DNA of 64,000 bases from Apodemus sylvaticus (lineage: Eukaryota > Chordata > Mammalia > Rodentia > Muridae). Below are positions 1 through 56,146 of this stretch, piece after piece. Under the pieces are notes generated by a model. The model saw only the letters and a list, made by a program, of their open reading frames with translations, made no database searches and was not told where the DNA came from. Each line of letters opens with the position of its first letter. The first letter of the stretch is position 1. Location: positions 10,293,527 through 10,357,526 of the forward strand of contig NC_067491.1 in assembly GCF_947179515.1 (NCBI RefSeq). Direction: 5' to 3'. A program made the translations under genes and the position numbers.

Positions 1-221
1 GGGAGGGGCAGGGGCGGGGTGGATGGGAGAGGGGCTTAGCAAGCACTAGAGAGAAGGAAGAAAAGGTATAGAGAGTGACTGGAATGTATTTATATTACAA
101 AACTGTCAAAGAACAAAACTTACTAACAAAAGGGTAAACTCACTAATTTAGATCATTTACGATAATCTTATTTTTTAGAAGTAACACTACAAACTCAGTA
201 TTTTTTTTCCTTTGCAAATAG
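1..221 (+). other. Mon2 intron (3' end of an intron beginning upstream)
   Basis: G-rich first 35 bases, then AT-rich sequence leading to a T-rich acceptor before 222. Nothing else is visible. Confidence 0.85.
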
Positions 222-45505
<45,284 letters not shown>

Positions 45506-46010
45506 GCAGCTGCAGTCCATGCAGAGGGAGAGATACCCTAAGGCGCGCCTTCTCCTGAGTCTTGTAGAGGAAGGACGCTCCACTCAAGTCACTCTTGGCA
45601 GCTGTTTGCCTTCCTTAAATTAAAATGTAATTATCCGGGTACCGTAATTCATACAGAAGTGTCTGTGTTAACAAAGACTCCTGGAGGACCTGAGCCTTTT
45701 CCTGGGTGACCTTGCTGGGAGGGAGAATGAGCACTACATACCTTCTACCATGTCTTCAGTCGGCGACTGAAGAGTGAGCGCGTGTACAGTTTGTTGTGTA
45801 TGTGTTAATGATGTACTTTTTAAAAAGAAAGAAAAGATATTTCCATCCAGATTTTTGAGGCTGGCGTTTTGCACCCTTTTTCAAGTACAGAATTGTACTA
45901 AAATTTTATGCAAGGTGGTACTGTAACATTCCATACTATCTACAGCCAGCCTTTGTCAACAAAGGGAACTGATATACTGTGTGTATAATAAATGGTACAG
46001 TTCTGTATAA
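45506..46010 (+). other. Mon2: Mon2 proximal 3' UTR
   Basis: Sequence from the stop codon to about 20 nt past the AATAAA at 45987-45992. It is free of SINEs and AT-rich in its second half. The exact cleavage site is inferred, not seen. Confidence 0.75.
45987..45992 (+). promoter_or_regulatory. Proximal polyadenylation signal AATAAA of Mon2
   Basis: Canonical hexamer about 480 nt after the Mon2 stop, followed by a T/G-containing stretch (around 46013-46030) that could serve as the downstream element. Confidence 0.65.
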
Positions 46011-46505
46011 AATAGTTGCATTTATTTAAAATTCTAAAATATTGATGATGTTAAATGCTCGAAGCTGTATTTATTATTAATACAAACTTGTTTGCTTACG
46101 TTTTTACTTCCAATTTGCCTTCTTCTGGGGCAGATACGCTTATCGTGTGCTCGTGCAGCCGGCTTCATGCTTTTTACATGCATTACTGGTGACCTGCAGG
46201 ACCTCGTGAGCACAGCAGCAGAAGGTATGACTCGCTGGCTTTGCGCCCTTGAAATGCAGGTCATAACATAATACAGACACGGTGTAGCAGGACGACTGGA
46301 GCATACCTCATTTCTTTAAACCTCTCTCTGAACTTTCACTGTCCGTTTTTACACTTGCCGTCTGAATTTTAAGGACTTTTCATATTTTATATTCCTACGG
46401 TTTCCTCCTGTGGCGTGTGTTCAATGACGACTGAGGCAAGATGGCTTTATGCTTCATGATACCTTGCCTGTGAGGTGTCGTTCTCCTCTGTGCTTCCCTT
46501 TCTGG

Positions 46506-46543
<38 letters not shown>
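46506..46543. repeat. (CA)n microsatellite
   Basis: About 18 CA units in the probable extended Mon2 3' UTR. Confidence 0.97.
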
Positions 46544-46545
<2 letters not shown>

Positions 46546-48497
46546 GAGGAAACAGCCCCAGGCTGACCCACAGTATACAGCCTGTGTCACAGGGCAGGCG
46601 AGCGACTACAGGAGCCTGCATTTCCGAGAGCAGGGGGCTCACTGTGCGCAGGCCGGCTCGGAAAGAGCTCCTGCTGCCCCTCCTTCCTGCCCCTCAGAAG
46701 ACGAAAGCTTCAGAGCACGACCTCCCTTACAAAACTCATTTTGACCTAGCTCGCTATATTTTTTTAAATTAATTATGCTGTTATAAATGTTTTCCAAGTT
46801 GAAATTTATTTCACAAGTGCTGAAGACATGAAACATGTTAAAAACATTGCTATTAATAAAAAGTGATAGTGAGGTTAATATTATTCTAATGCACTAGAAA
46901 GCCTTTGACTTTAACAAGATTTATAAATTTTATTCTCTCCAAAATATTCATAAGCCTGTAAGGAGGCATTAGAGTCGAGTAGTCAATATAGTTTTGAGGC
47001 TACTTTAATTATGTAATGATTTAATTTGCACTATATTCTGTATATGTGTGGCAAGGCCTATTTTGAAGGAATATTATTTTTACTCACATTGAATCAATGA
47101 ATTTCTATTTTATTATTTCACTTAAGGTTAAGGTAAAACATGGCATTTCATAGACTCTGCTGTCAGTGTTTTCTTAAAAGTGTAAAAAATGACTTAAGCC
47201 GTGTATTTTTTATATTTTGATATATTCACTTGTGAACTAAAGAATAGGAATATCACTGATAAAGTATCAAAATAAGAGTGGCAACATTTTGAAAATATTG
47301 CTATGGGTTTCTATAAAGTGTCTGCTCATGAGAAGTAACAGATCAATTGCAATCTGAACAGTTCTTCTCCTGCGAAGGTTATCTGTGAGTCAAGGGTCTA
47401 CAGCATACAGTTACAGCAGATAAATAATTTGAGCTAACACAGTATTAGTTTTCAATACCAGTGTCATGCTGTATAGTTCAAAACATAAAAATGTGAGGTG
47501 TGTGTAATATACATAAAGAATGCCATTCTCAATGTCAAGCCAGTGGACCACTCCCTTGGTAGAATAGCAGGTCCCCCCCCCCCCCCAGTCCCTCTCAACC
47601 CCCCAAGGACTGAGTCTGAGTCATTAATGCTTTTGGGTCACACGTGCTGCTAGGCTGCATTTTCTGAAATGTGCCGGTCTCAGAGAGGTTAGTGCAGTGT
47701 CCTCGTCCTATAAGCATGACCTGGGTTCTTCAGTCACTACAAGAACTGGGCTGTGTGGCCTTACTAGATGCAAGGAAATCTCCAAAAGCTCCCACAGGAA
47801 GCACTAAGTTGAATCCCCTTCACTGCCTCCTATCTCAGTGCTGCGAGTCTTCACCACTGACACCCTCTTCTAGAGCACTGAATGCTAGGCTGTCCCAGCA
47901 GTGAGACGTCGTCAAGGAGGGGAGGGCTTCATGGAATTCCTGGCTTACACGGGTTGGCTCTTGGGTTCTGGTAGTCCAACCACTATCAAGAGAGGAAGGG
48001 CAATTTTGTAAGAGTCTCATTTCTTCACGATTGATCTTAAGGTTTTGTTTTACTGTATGTGTTTTGCATACCATCTATTAAAGGCCTATTATGTGCCAAA
48101 GGTGGGGGAAGACTAAGTCTAACTAGAAAAGAGGTGCTTTTAACTTGTTTATATTTTTACTACATTAACATTGATAATCTCACTTATTTCCTCACAGATG
48201 GTTATTAAGTTAAAACACTTGCTGCATTCTTTAAATTACATAGAGCATCAGAAGAAAACAATGGAGAATTTATTTTCTTTATCTTATAGTGAATAAGTCA
48301 CTTTAGGTAGTAGCCAATAACAATTATTTGTCCTTTCTTCTACAGTGTTTGGATTGTTATATTTACTGTCGGTTTGGTACCACCTAGTCCTAGGTGAGCA
48401 TTTGGCTACTGGTCAGCTTAAAAGCTGCAAATGAACTGATCGGCTAGAGAGCATTGGAAATTGATCCTTATAATGAAACACTTACGGCAATTGTGTC

Positions 48498-48503
48498 AAT
48501 AAA
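48498..48503 (+). promoter_or_regulatory. Possible distal polyadenylation signal AATAAA
   Basis: Canonical hexamer about 3 kb after the Mon2 stop. Use is unproven; it would place the let-7 seed match at 46304 inside the transcript, but not the one at 48706. Confidence 0.35.
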
Positions 48504-48998
48504 AGGTGCCATCGAATACACTCCTCAGATGTGATTCCTGTGTAGAACCAAATCCTTAAGAGTTGGCTAAGGGTCACTAAAACAGAACCCTTTCAGAAAA
48601 TACTTACTGTGATTGCCATTGAAATTAACTGGAAATCAAGAGCCAAGCTGGATTAATGTCTGGCCTCAGATTATCGCAGATAATATAGTTTTTTCCCCTA
48701 GGAAACTACCTCAGAGGTAGACAAAAACAGTCTCTTCAAAAGCATTACCAGCAGCCTAGAATGTTCCCTCTTGATAGATTTGGCATCTTGGAGATACTTG
48801 TCAAAATAATTGCAGTTCACTATGCTACGAGGGACTGCAGTTCATTAGTGCTGCGAGGCTCTCTTTATTTGACTGGATTGGTTTTTGGGGTTTTTTTTGT
48901 TGTTTTTAGTTGTAAGAACAACAGGAGTTACATGGCACATTGTATTACCGATTTACATATGGTGGACAAATAATTTTTAATCCTTTATGGTCATTTGA

Positions 48999-49004
48999 AT
49001 TAAA
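48999..49004 (+). promoter_or_regulatory. Possible distal polyadenylation signal ATTAAA
   Basis: Common variant hexamer followed by a T/G-rich stretch (49006-49055). Use would include the 8-mer let-7 match at 48706 in the Mon2 3' UTR. Confidence 0.3.
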
Positions 49005-49159
49005 CATTTTGTATCTCTGGAGAGTAGAGTGGTGCTTTTATTTTAATGTTCAGTTTTTGTAATGGAAAAGAAAGTGACTAGCTCTTAATTTACATGGAAA
49101 CCCTCTCTGAATGCTTGCACTAAATCCAGTAGATTCTACTGCATTAGCAGCATTGGCCG

Positions 49160-49173
49160 TAAGAGATCTCTTA
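49160..49173. repeat. 14-bp perfect palindrome in a duplicated 31-bp segment (copy 1)
   Basis: TAAGAGATCTCTTA is its own reverse complement. It lies in 49156-49186, which recurs at 50729-50759 with one substitution. Confidence 0.9.
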
Positions 49174-50265
49174 AACCACGCTGTTAAAAGCCAATCTAAT
49201 TGGCTCTGAGATAGATAGACAGATAGATGAAATTGTCTTTTATCCGTGTGGATAAGCTGGACGCGGTGGCTCAGGCCTGTAAGCCCAGCACTCAGGAGGT
49301 TCCCACAAGGAGTCCAGGCCGGCCAGCGCTGCACACGGAGGCCTTGCTCAGAAAGCAGACAGAGCACTGCTGAGTCTCAAGGGACTGCGAATACTCTGCA
49401 ATAGCAACGTGATGGGCAGAGGTTCTGCCTCCAAATTCACCTTTAAGCAAATCCTCAAAGCTGCTGCGTTTCTACGTCTTAAAACAGTGATGATGATAAG
49501 TTACTAATTCTTCAGACAAACACTTGCCGTGAATGGACTTGACCTCCCAGCGACACTCTTGGGTACTTGCTCGGGTTGTGTGGCAATGCACCGTTAAGGC
49601 CAAAGAGGATTTAACTGGTTTTTTTCTTTCTTTCTTCACTTTTCCTTGGGCAGCACTTTGATTATGACCTGTCTAAATTGTCACTTCCTCCTAACCTTTA
49701 TCTCTACAGTCTTTTTTATTCTCTTCCCATCCCACTCGCCAGTGCTTTCATCACAAGACTCAGGTGGAGACCCTACTGATGGCGTTCTTATTAACGAGAT
49801 TTTAGACGTGCTTTCCGCTTCAGCCACTATTACCTTTCTACTGAGCTGCACCATGTTCCCTACCATTTTAAACAACAGAACGATATGAAGCAGTTTGAGA
49901 CAGTTGCCTACTATATGTCTGAGTCTGTGATTCTGCTGCCAAGACACAGAGCAGGATTGCTATAAATAAACGGATTCAGTAGCTAAACTTGGAACAGTTA
50001 GGTCTGCGCTGCCATGAACAGCAAAACTATGCCATTTTTCTTTAAAATGGGGTATTTAAAATTTGTAGACATTTCTGTTGTGGCTTTTGGAGCAAGGTTG
50101 TTTTGGCTTTGGGGAAGTTCCTGTTTTGGGAGGTAAACACTTTGAATGTGGGTACGTTTTTGTCATCCAGATCCTGGTGATATGTGCACTGCTTGCTTCC
50201 TGCAGCGTTCCAGGCAGTGTTGTTGGTTCTGTTTGATCTGTGCCTGCTTTCCTATTACAAAGCAG

Positions 50266-50445
50266 TAGGTTGGGGAATAGAGAGACAGCTCAGCAGTCAA
50301 GAGCACTGGCTGCTCTACCAGAGGACCTTAGTTATTCCCAGCAACCACATGATGGCTCACAACCATCTAACTCCAGTCCCAGGGGATCTGACGCCCTCTT
50401 CAGGCCTGCCTGGTCACCGTGCACACAAGTGGTAAGCAGGTATAG
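50266..50445 (+). mobile_element. B3-like SINE (plus strand)
   Basis: GAGACAGCTCAGCAGTCAAG, GAGCACTGGCTGCTC and GATCTGACGCCCTCTTCAGG; intergenic. Confidence 0.85.
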
Positions 50446-50732
50446 TGCATGCAAAATACACACACATACAATTAAATCCTATAGCTAGCAATTTCGATTG
50501 AAGACCAGAGATTTTGACCTTGTTTCTGAGTACTCCTAGAATACTTTGGTATCTACTGTTGCTCACGGTGACAGAGATGTCACCATATGACAGAAGCAGT
50601 CTGTCACACTGCTGAGAATGATGGGATCTTTGAGGAAGAAAAGGAGAGTTACTGAATTTTGAGGTCACTTTCAGTTGCTACACATATCATTACCTAAAGT
50701 TTTAAAGTAAAACCCAGTAAATAGTGTAGCCG

Positions 50733-50746
50733 TAAGAGATCTCTTA
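50733..50746. repeat. 14-bp perfect palindrome in a duplicated 31-bp segment (copy 2)
   Basis: Same TAAGAGATCTCTTA as copy 1, about 1.57 kb downstream. Flanking sequence beyond the 31 bp does not match. Confidence 0.9.
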
Positions 50747-51813
50747 AACCATGCTGTTATTTGCAAAACTGCTGTAGTATAATAGCAATTATTACTTACT
50801 GTGAAGTTTTGCTGGGTGGAAGAAAGACTCAAAAGAGATACTATTACAGTCTTACTGCGCTTACCAAGAAAACAAAGATACTAAGATTTAGACCTAAGTG
50901 CAAGTTCCATTTTCTTTGCGGCTTTTCTCCCTCTGTGTCGTATTTAGCACATAGCACTCAGCTCCCTCTGCAAGGCAGTTACCATATGGTGTTTATGTCA
51001 GACTGGATATAGTTATCTCATTTTGCGAGATTCCTTTTTTAGCTCCCAACAGAGTTCTTGAAAGTAATAGCATACCACTGTTTTCTGTACGTGCTCCTTA
51101 CAGTCCCTGTGTTGCTGAGATATATCAGTTATGCAATACAATCAGAAAAGTTTCTTGGCCTCAAGTGCAACTCTTTGTAATCTAGGGTAGGTGTTTCTTC
51201 ATAGCCCCGTAGTCAGCACTGTTGAGTGCACAGACCCTCAGTTTGCGTTCGGGCCCAGTGCTTCTAGCTAGCCTCAGCCAAGACCTCCTTGGTAAGTTTC
51301 TTTCTGATCTGATTTGTGGTTCTGCTTTTCTCCAACGCCCCTTGTGCTTGATTTCCCGTTCAGGGCATCCCGCACCATTTCTGACTGGTGTTTTGTGTGC
51401 CGACAGTGCATGATCTGGGAGGAACTCTGAGGTGTGAGAATGGAGAAAGGGATTTGGGATACTTGTTAAAGCTATTGATATTTAAAGTGAAGACAGTGAT
51501 CACAGAACTGGAAATACGTGAAGGGATCTCTCCATAGTTGTGAGAAGCCTTAAGAAGCCAAGGTGCAGTTGAAAGCACACACTCTCACGTGGGTTACATT
51601 GGGGGTCGGTGAGGGAGGGGGCGGTTCTGACCTGATGAGGAAGAACCCTGTGCCTGCTAAGTAAAATATTTCGCTCCCCAGTCTGGCTTAGACCCTATTA
51701 TATTTTAGGAAGTTGTTATTGTTGTTGTTGATTTGGGGCATCTATTTTGAGACCACCCATCTGTATCACTGAGTGCTAAACCATCCATCCACAGCTCAAA
51801 TTCTGTTTCATGT

Positions 51814-52000
51814 TTCTTTTTTTTTTTTTTTTTTTTTTTTTTGGTTTTTTGGATTTGGTTTTTTCGAGACAAGGTTTCTCTGTATAGCCCTGGCTGTCCT
51901 GGAACTCACTCTGTAGACTATGCTGACCTCAAACTCAGAAATCCACCTGCCTCTGCCTCCCAGAGTGCTGGGATTACACATGCACCACCACCGCCCGGCC
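51814..52000 (-). mobile_element. B1 SINE (minus strand)
   Basis: Long T tail with GGATTTGGTTTTTTCGAGAC, then a full B1 ending CCACCGCCCGGCC; intergenic. Confidence 0.95.
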
Positions 52001-53008
52001 ATGTTTTCTTTTTTTTAACAAGACCTGTAGATGTAATTTCTGATCCTTCAGAGACTGAAACAGGAAGATCACTTGAACCCAGGAATCACACTTGAAATTC
52101 TGAGTCAAGGCAGGGAGGGGAAAAAAAAATTCCGAAAATTCCTGCTTTGAAAATTCCTCTATTACTGAGTGTGCGGCAACTGAAGTCGCTGCTGTGGAGT
52201 GCTGGAGGGACGTAGCAAGTCTTCCCCTTTACTCCTTACAGTAGGAAGTATGGGCTAGACCCATGCTACACATGAGGACAGCACGGTTCAGAGGTCACAA
52301 TCCCAAACCAGCACCGCTCACCTCAAGAAGCTGTAAATGGTTGTTAGCAAAAATGTTTCACTGCCTTTATATCCTACTGAAATAAAATGCTGGTTTTGTG
52401 ACTCTGCATTTGGGATAAATATACATGAATATCAAATATGCAGGAGAAGTTGTATAAGAACGAACCTCCGTGTGAGCCGAATGGGATTTTTCTCTGGTGC
52501 AGGGTTAAGGCAGTTGATTAAAGCATTTGGTGTTTGCTCATTTTGTGTCAGCATTAGCATAGTGGCTAAAAAGCCGAGAGTCTTCCCAAACTCAGTACCT
52601 GTTGTTTGCTGATTCTGTCACCTGAGCAAGTTAATCGACCCGTTTCGGTGTTCTTGTCTATGAAGTAGAATTAATAGTGGTGATTAATGCATAGTTATTA
52701 CATAGAATTTTACAAGAAATTTTAAAAAGTACTGTGACTGCCCTTGGCAAGTTTTCAGTTGTGATAGAGACAAAAGACACTTGGCACACAAGGTTCAAGA
52801 AGTGGGCAGGGAAACAGAGAGGCCTGTTCCTTGTCTTTCACTGTACAGGCCTCAGGCATGATCCTCTCAGCATCTCCTTGTCATATGACTGGATATGGTA
52901 GCTAGATGAGAAAGCCTTATACCTCAAATAATGCTGAATTTAAGACAGTATAATCAAGCTCTGGTGTCTCTACCCTTAGAGAGTAAAGGCAGGAGATTAC
53001 TAAATCCC

Positions 53009-53078
53009 CCCCCCTACCCCACACCCTCACCCCAACCCACAACTCTCCCCCCACACCCCCCACACCCGCGCTTCGGGT
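53009..53078. repeat. C-rich low-complexity stretch
   Basis: Runs of C separated by A and T; the minus strand is G-rich. Confidence 0.85.
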
Positions 53079-54936
53079 TAATACTGCTATTCATATTCAA
53101 AAGGACCACCAGAAAAGGAAAGGAGAGGCTCCGTGCTGAAGATGAATATGGGACTTTCATTTCAGTGGCTAGGAATTCTGCATCTATAAACTCCAGGATG
53201 TGGGGGAGATACTGAAAAGGATGGAAGAAGGGAGGTTCTTTTCTTTTTTGGAGATTGTAGTTGTGTGTATATGGGAAAGGGATATGTGCACATGAGTATA
53301 GGAGCCTGGAAAATCTGGAAGAAGGCTTCAGGTCTCCTGGAGCTGGCCTTACAGGTCCTCTGCAAGAGCGACTGCTAAACCATCCTCTTTCCAGCGCTAA
53401 GGGAAGGTGTGTGTTTTTAGTAGAACTGTCAACGGAGTTTTGGAATGGTGGAGACCAGGGGCGGGGGTGGGTTGGCTTTGAGGAACTGAAACCTAATCAC
53501 TAAACTCCTAAAAAGCCAAAAACTTTGGAAGGGCACAGGTTTATTTTACTTTTAACCAAAACTAAGGGAGATAAATCTGTTATGTGTAGAGTATAGGTGG
53601 CGATAGAGAGTAGGGAAACCAGATGGAGGTTAGTGTTCCTGCTGAAGTGATGGTAGCAAGGATGCTGAGAGAAGGCCCCCCCACACACACACACCTTCAC
53701 CCTAGCACTTCAGAGGCGGGCGTGCAAAAGCTTGTAAGCAAGCCAGGACTACATCGTGAGATAATGTCTCAAAAGGGAAGTTAGAGTAAATTAGGTAGAT
53801 TGTACACACTTGGATGTAAATGATGGAGAATATTGGTGGTGAAAGTACAATGTGTGGGTGATTCTATTGATGTCAGACTTGTCTGAGATAAAGCCGTGCA
53901 ACAGCTGGACCAGGTTTAGTTAGAAACTTACCTTTTAGACCAAATGTACACGTGATAGCCACTTAAATAGTGGCCAACTAGCTTGGCATGGCGCAAAATA
54001 ATATTCGCGGTGCAGTGAGTTAGCCCCGTTATTGCTTATGAAGAAAGGGTGCTGTGAGTTTCCCATAGTATCTAAATACTAAGATTAGTATAATACTGTT
54101 TGTCCGTAGCACAAACAGGCCGCTAGTTTGAATATGTATGTATGAAACGCGTCGGCGGGTTAATAAATTTGAAAATTTGTACTTCAAGAAATTCGGGTCC
54201 TGTATACCCGTGTTAAGGACTCCGGGATCTATTGTGTTATGTTGTACTGGACTGGGTGGGTGTGGGGTGGGGGTGAGTCTCTAAAATGAATAAATGTGTT
54301 CGCATGCGGTTTTACCAAATTTTGCTCCAGACATTTGCGATCTGGCTGCTGTGAAAAGATTTAAAGTCTAGAGAAACTTCCAAGATTGCAACCGAACATA
54401 CTCTTTTCTCTAACCGTCCTGTATTTGTCTTGTGCGTTGTGGATTTCCTGGATTTCCGGCAACTTTATGACTAATGAGATTGCCAAAGATAGGCAGATAA
54501 ATTTGAAATTCAGATACCATCCCCCCCCTTTTAGTACATGGAATCTATACATGCAAAAAAGGAGCGTTCGTTTATGTGGAATTGCAGTTTAGCAAGACAT
54601 CCTGTATTTTAACTCACAAATCTTAGTGACGTTCAGAAGATAAACGAAAAGTTTTTAAAAACCAATAAATGAGCAAAACGAAAAAGTTATCTGGGCCACG
54701 CGGAGGTGAAGCCCCATTGCACTCGGCCCTCTTCCAAACCTTGCCTAAAGAGGGAGAAGGCAGGCGCCCCACGTCCCGCGAGCCTGCGCACTAGACTCGC
54801 CCGGACGGCTTTCCCGCCAGTTTCTGCAGCGATCCGCTGCGGCCGCGCGGGGTGGAGCGCTGCGGGCCGGGCGGCTGGAGCGGGAAGGAGGTGCCGGAAC
54901 TTTCCCCGCCGGCCGGGGCACAACGTGGCCAGCCCG

Positions 54937-54947
54937 GCCGCCATCTT
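54937..54947 (-). promoter_or_regulatory. YY1-like site, reverse orientation
   Basis: GCCGCCATCTT is the reverse complement of the YY1 core AAGATGGCGGC. It faces away from a second, forward-oriented copy 170 bp downstream. Confidence 0.5.
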
Positions 54948-55115
54948 TACGGCGCACGCTGGGAGCGCCGGGGCTCCGCTATGCGCGCCGAGCGGACGGA
55001 GCCCGGCCCGAGACCCCAGCAGGCTCCTGCGTGCGGCAGGAGTGCGCCTGCCGCCAGCTTTCCCGCGAGCCCCGAGGCTCGCCCGGGCCGGGAGCGGGCG
55101 CGGGGCCCCGGATGT

Positions 55116-55124
55116 AAGATGGCG
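55116..55124 (+). promoter_or_regulatory. YY1-like site, forward orientation
   Basis: AAGATGGCG matches the YY1 core found close to transcription starts. The ATG inside it does not begin a recognisable protein. Confidence 0.5.
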
Positions 55125-55143
55125 ACGGGGGGCGGCGGGCAGT

Positions 55144-55149
55144 CACGTG
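55144..55149. promoter_or_regulatory. Canonical E-box CACGTG in the let-7i island
   Basis: Perfect palindromic E-box, the MYC/MAX and USF type, about 360 nt upstream of the hairpin and 20 nt before a CTCTTTAAGGG stretch that could act as a weak TATA-like element. Binding is inference. Confidence 0.5.
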
Positions 55150-55502
55150 GTGGGGGAGCGCGCCAGCCTCTTTAAGGGATCTCTATGGTTCGCCCGGCCG
55201 CAGTGGAGCAGAAGCGCGAGACGGGGTGCGCGCGGAGGCGCCGGTGCCGGGCTGCCGGGGTCCCCCGGAGGGTGCGGGACACCGTCCGGGGGAACTTCCG
55301 GGGTGCGGCGCGGCGGGGGCGGCGGCGTGGCGCGCGCGGGGGCGGACGGGCGGGCGGGCGCAGCTCCGCTCGGGCAGAGGGCGCGGCCGGCCCGCGGGAG
55401 GGAGCCTCCGCCCTGGGGCGCCCGGCGCGCTCAGCCGGCCGCGGAGAGGAGGACGAGGCGCCGCTGCGCTCCGCGTGGTCCGCCGGCTCCCACACCATGG
55501 CC

Positions 55503-55587
55503 CTGGCTGAGGTAGTAGTTTGTGCTGTTGGTCGGGTTGTGACATTGCCCGCTGTGGAGATAACTGCGCAAGCTACTGCCTTGCTAG
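55503..55587 (+). ncRNA. Mirlet7i: let-7i microRNA precursor
   Basis: The 85-nt hairpin matches, base for base as far as I recall, the known mouse let-7i precursor. The mature 5p arm is 55508-55529 with the let-7 seed GAGGTAG, and the 3p arm 55564-55585 pairs with it. let-7 microRNAs repress proliferation and pluripotency genes such as Lin28, Hmga2 and Ras. The loop holds a GTGAC element that fits the LIN28 cold-shock-domain motif (55538-55546) and GGAG (55556-55559), the LIN28 zinc-knuckle motif, so post-transcriptional blocking by LIN28 is expected. CAGC at 55601-55604 is a CNNC motif 16 nt past the 3p end, which favours Drosha processing. It lies about 10 kb after the Mon2 stop, on the same strand, inside a CpG island. 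Confidence 0.98.
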
Positions 55588-56140
55588 TGCTGGTGACGCT
55601 CAGCGCCGCGGAGGACAATGGCCGGGGATCCCCTTTGTTTTCTGGGGCGCGGGGACGGCCCGGCGAAGCGGAGACCGTTAGCTCCCCGCATTCCTCGGAG
55701 GGGCTGCGGGCAGTGTCGGCGACCGCCGCGCCTTCCGGAGCCCGCGGGAGAGCGGAGCCTTCGGGATTGCTCCGGGCGAGGAGCCGCGGAGGACGCGGTG
55801 TCACAACTTTCCGCCTCCAATGGTTCTAACTCGTGCGGGGTTTTAGTTTGTCTGTTGTTGGGTTTCGTTCTTGAGGCGCTCGGCGGAGTGGGCGAAGCAC
55901 AACCGCGGTCGCGGTCGGAACAGTCAACGCTGGAATTCCAAACTTTTACGTCTTAACGTTTTGGTTTTTTTTTTTTTTTTTTAAATCTGGGTTACAATAT
56001 GACCGCTACGTTTAAGAGTTTAAAATGTAAGCCTAAAGCAAAGGAGAGTTTCGGTTTTAATTGTTTATAACTCCTTAAAACAGAGTTGACTTTATAGTTG
56101 AATGCACTATTCGGATCGTTTTTTAAAATGTATAAAGCTA

Positions 56141-56146
56141 AATAAA
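56141..56146 (+). promoter_or_regulatory. Possible polyadenylation signal AATAAA downstream of let-7i
   Basis: First canonical hexamer after the hairpin on the + strand, about 550 nt downstream and followed by a T-rich stretch. It could end an unspliced pri-let-7i, but the true transcript may be longer or spliced. Confidence 0.25.

Larger units (their letters stand above)
46011..49050 (+). other. Probable extended Mon2 3' UTR
   Basis: About 3 kb of AT-rich sequence downstream of the proximal signal. It lacks B1 and B2 elements except for a CA microsatellite at 46506-46543 and a C run at 47573-47586, unlike the SINE-rich introns upstream. Further hexamers sit at 46855-46860 (AATAAA), 48498-48503 (AATAAA) and 48999-49004 (ATTAAA). 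SINE depletion plus several signals suggests long alternative 3' UTRs, but no transcript evidence is available here. Short open frames in it have no recognisable product. Confidence 0.45.
49050..54690. other. Intergenic stretch between Mon2 and the let-7i island
   Basis: No gene is supported. It holds a B1-like remnant (about 49255-49340), the duplicated palindrome, a B3 at 50266-50445, a B1 at 51814-52000 and a C-rich stretch near 53,040. Open frames up to 105 codons have no recognisable product and no convincing splice partners. The last 700 bp before the island are AT-rich and free of SINEs. Confidence 0.7.
54695..55930. promoter_or_regulatory. CpG island, likely promoter of pri-let-7i
   Basis: Base composition shifts abruptly from AT-rich to very GC- and CpG-rich at about 54,690 and falls back after about 55,930. 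This is the only such block in the window and it surrounds let-7i. Visible motifs include CACGTG (55144-55149), an ACTTCCGG ETS-type site (55294-55301) overlapping a GGGAACTTCC kappaB-like site (55290-55299), and YY1-like sites at 54937-54947 and 55116-55124. The long open frames across it, on both strands, are Arg/Ala/Gly/Pro-rich and follow from the lack of AT-rich stop codons. The transcription start cannot be fixed from sequence. Confidence 0.85.

Noticed and set aside
54706..55829. Long open frames on both strands of the CpG island (up to 269 codons)
   Set aside because: Compositions are Arg/Ala/Gly/Pro-rich, frames overlap in all directions, and the let-7i hairpin lies inside. High GC removes stop codons; no recognisable domain is present.
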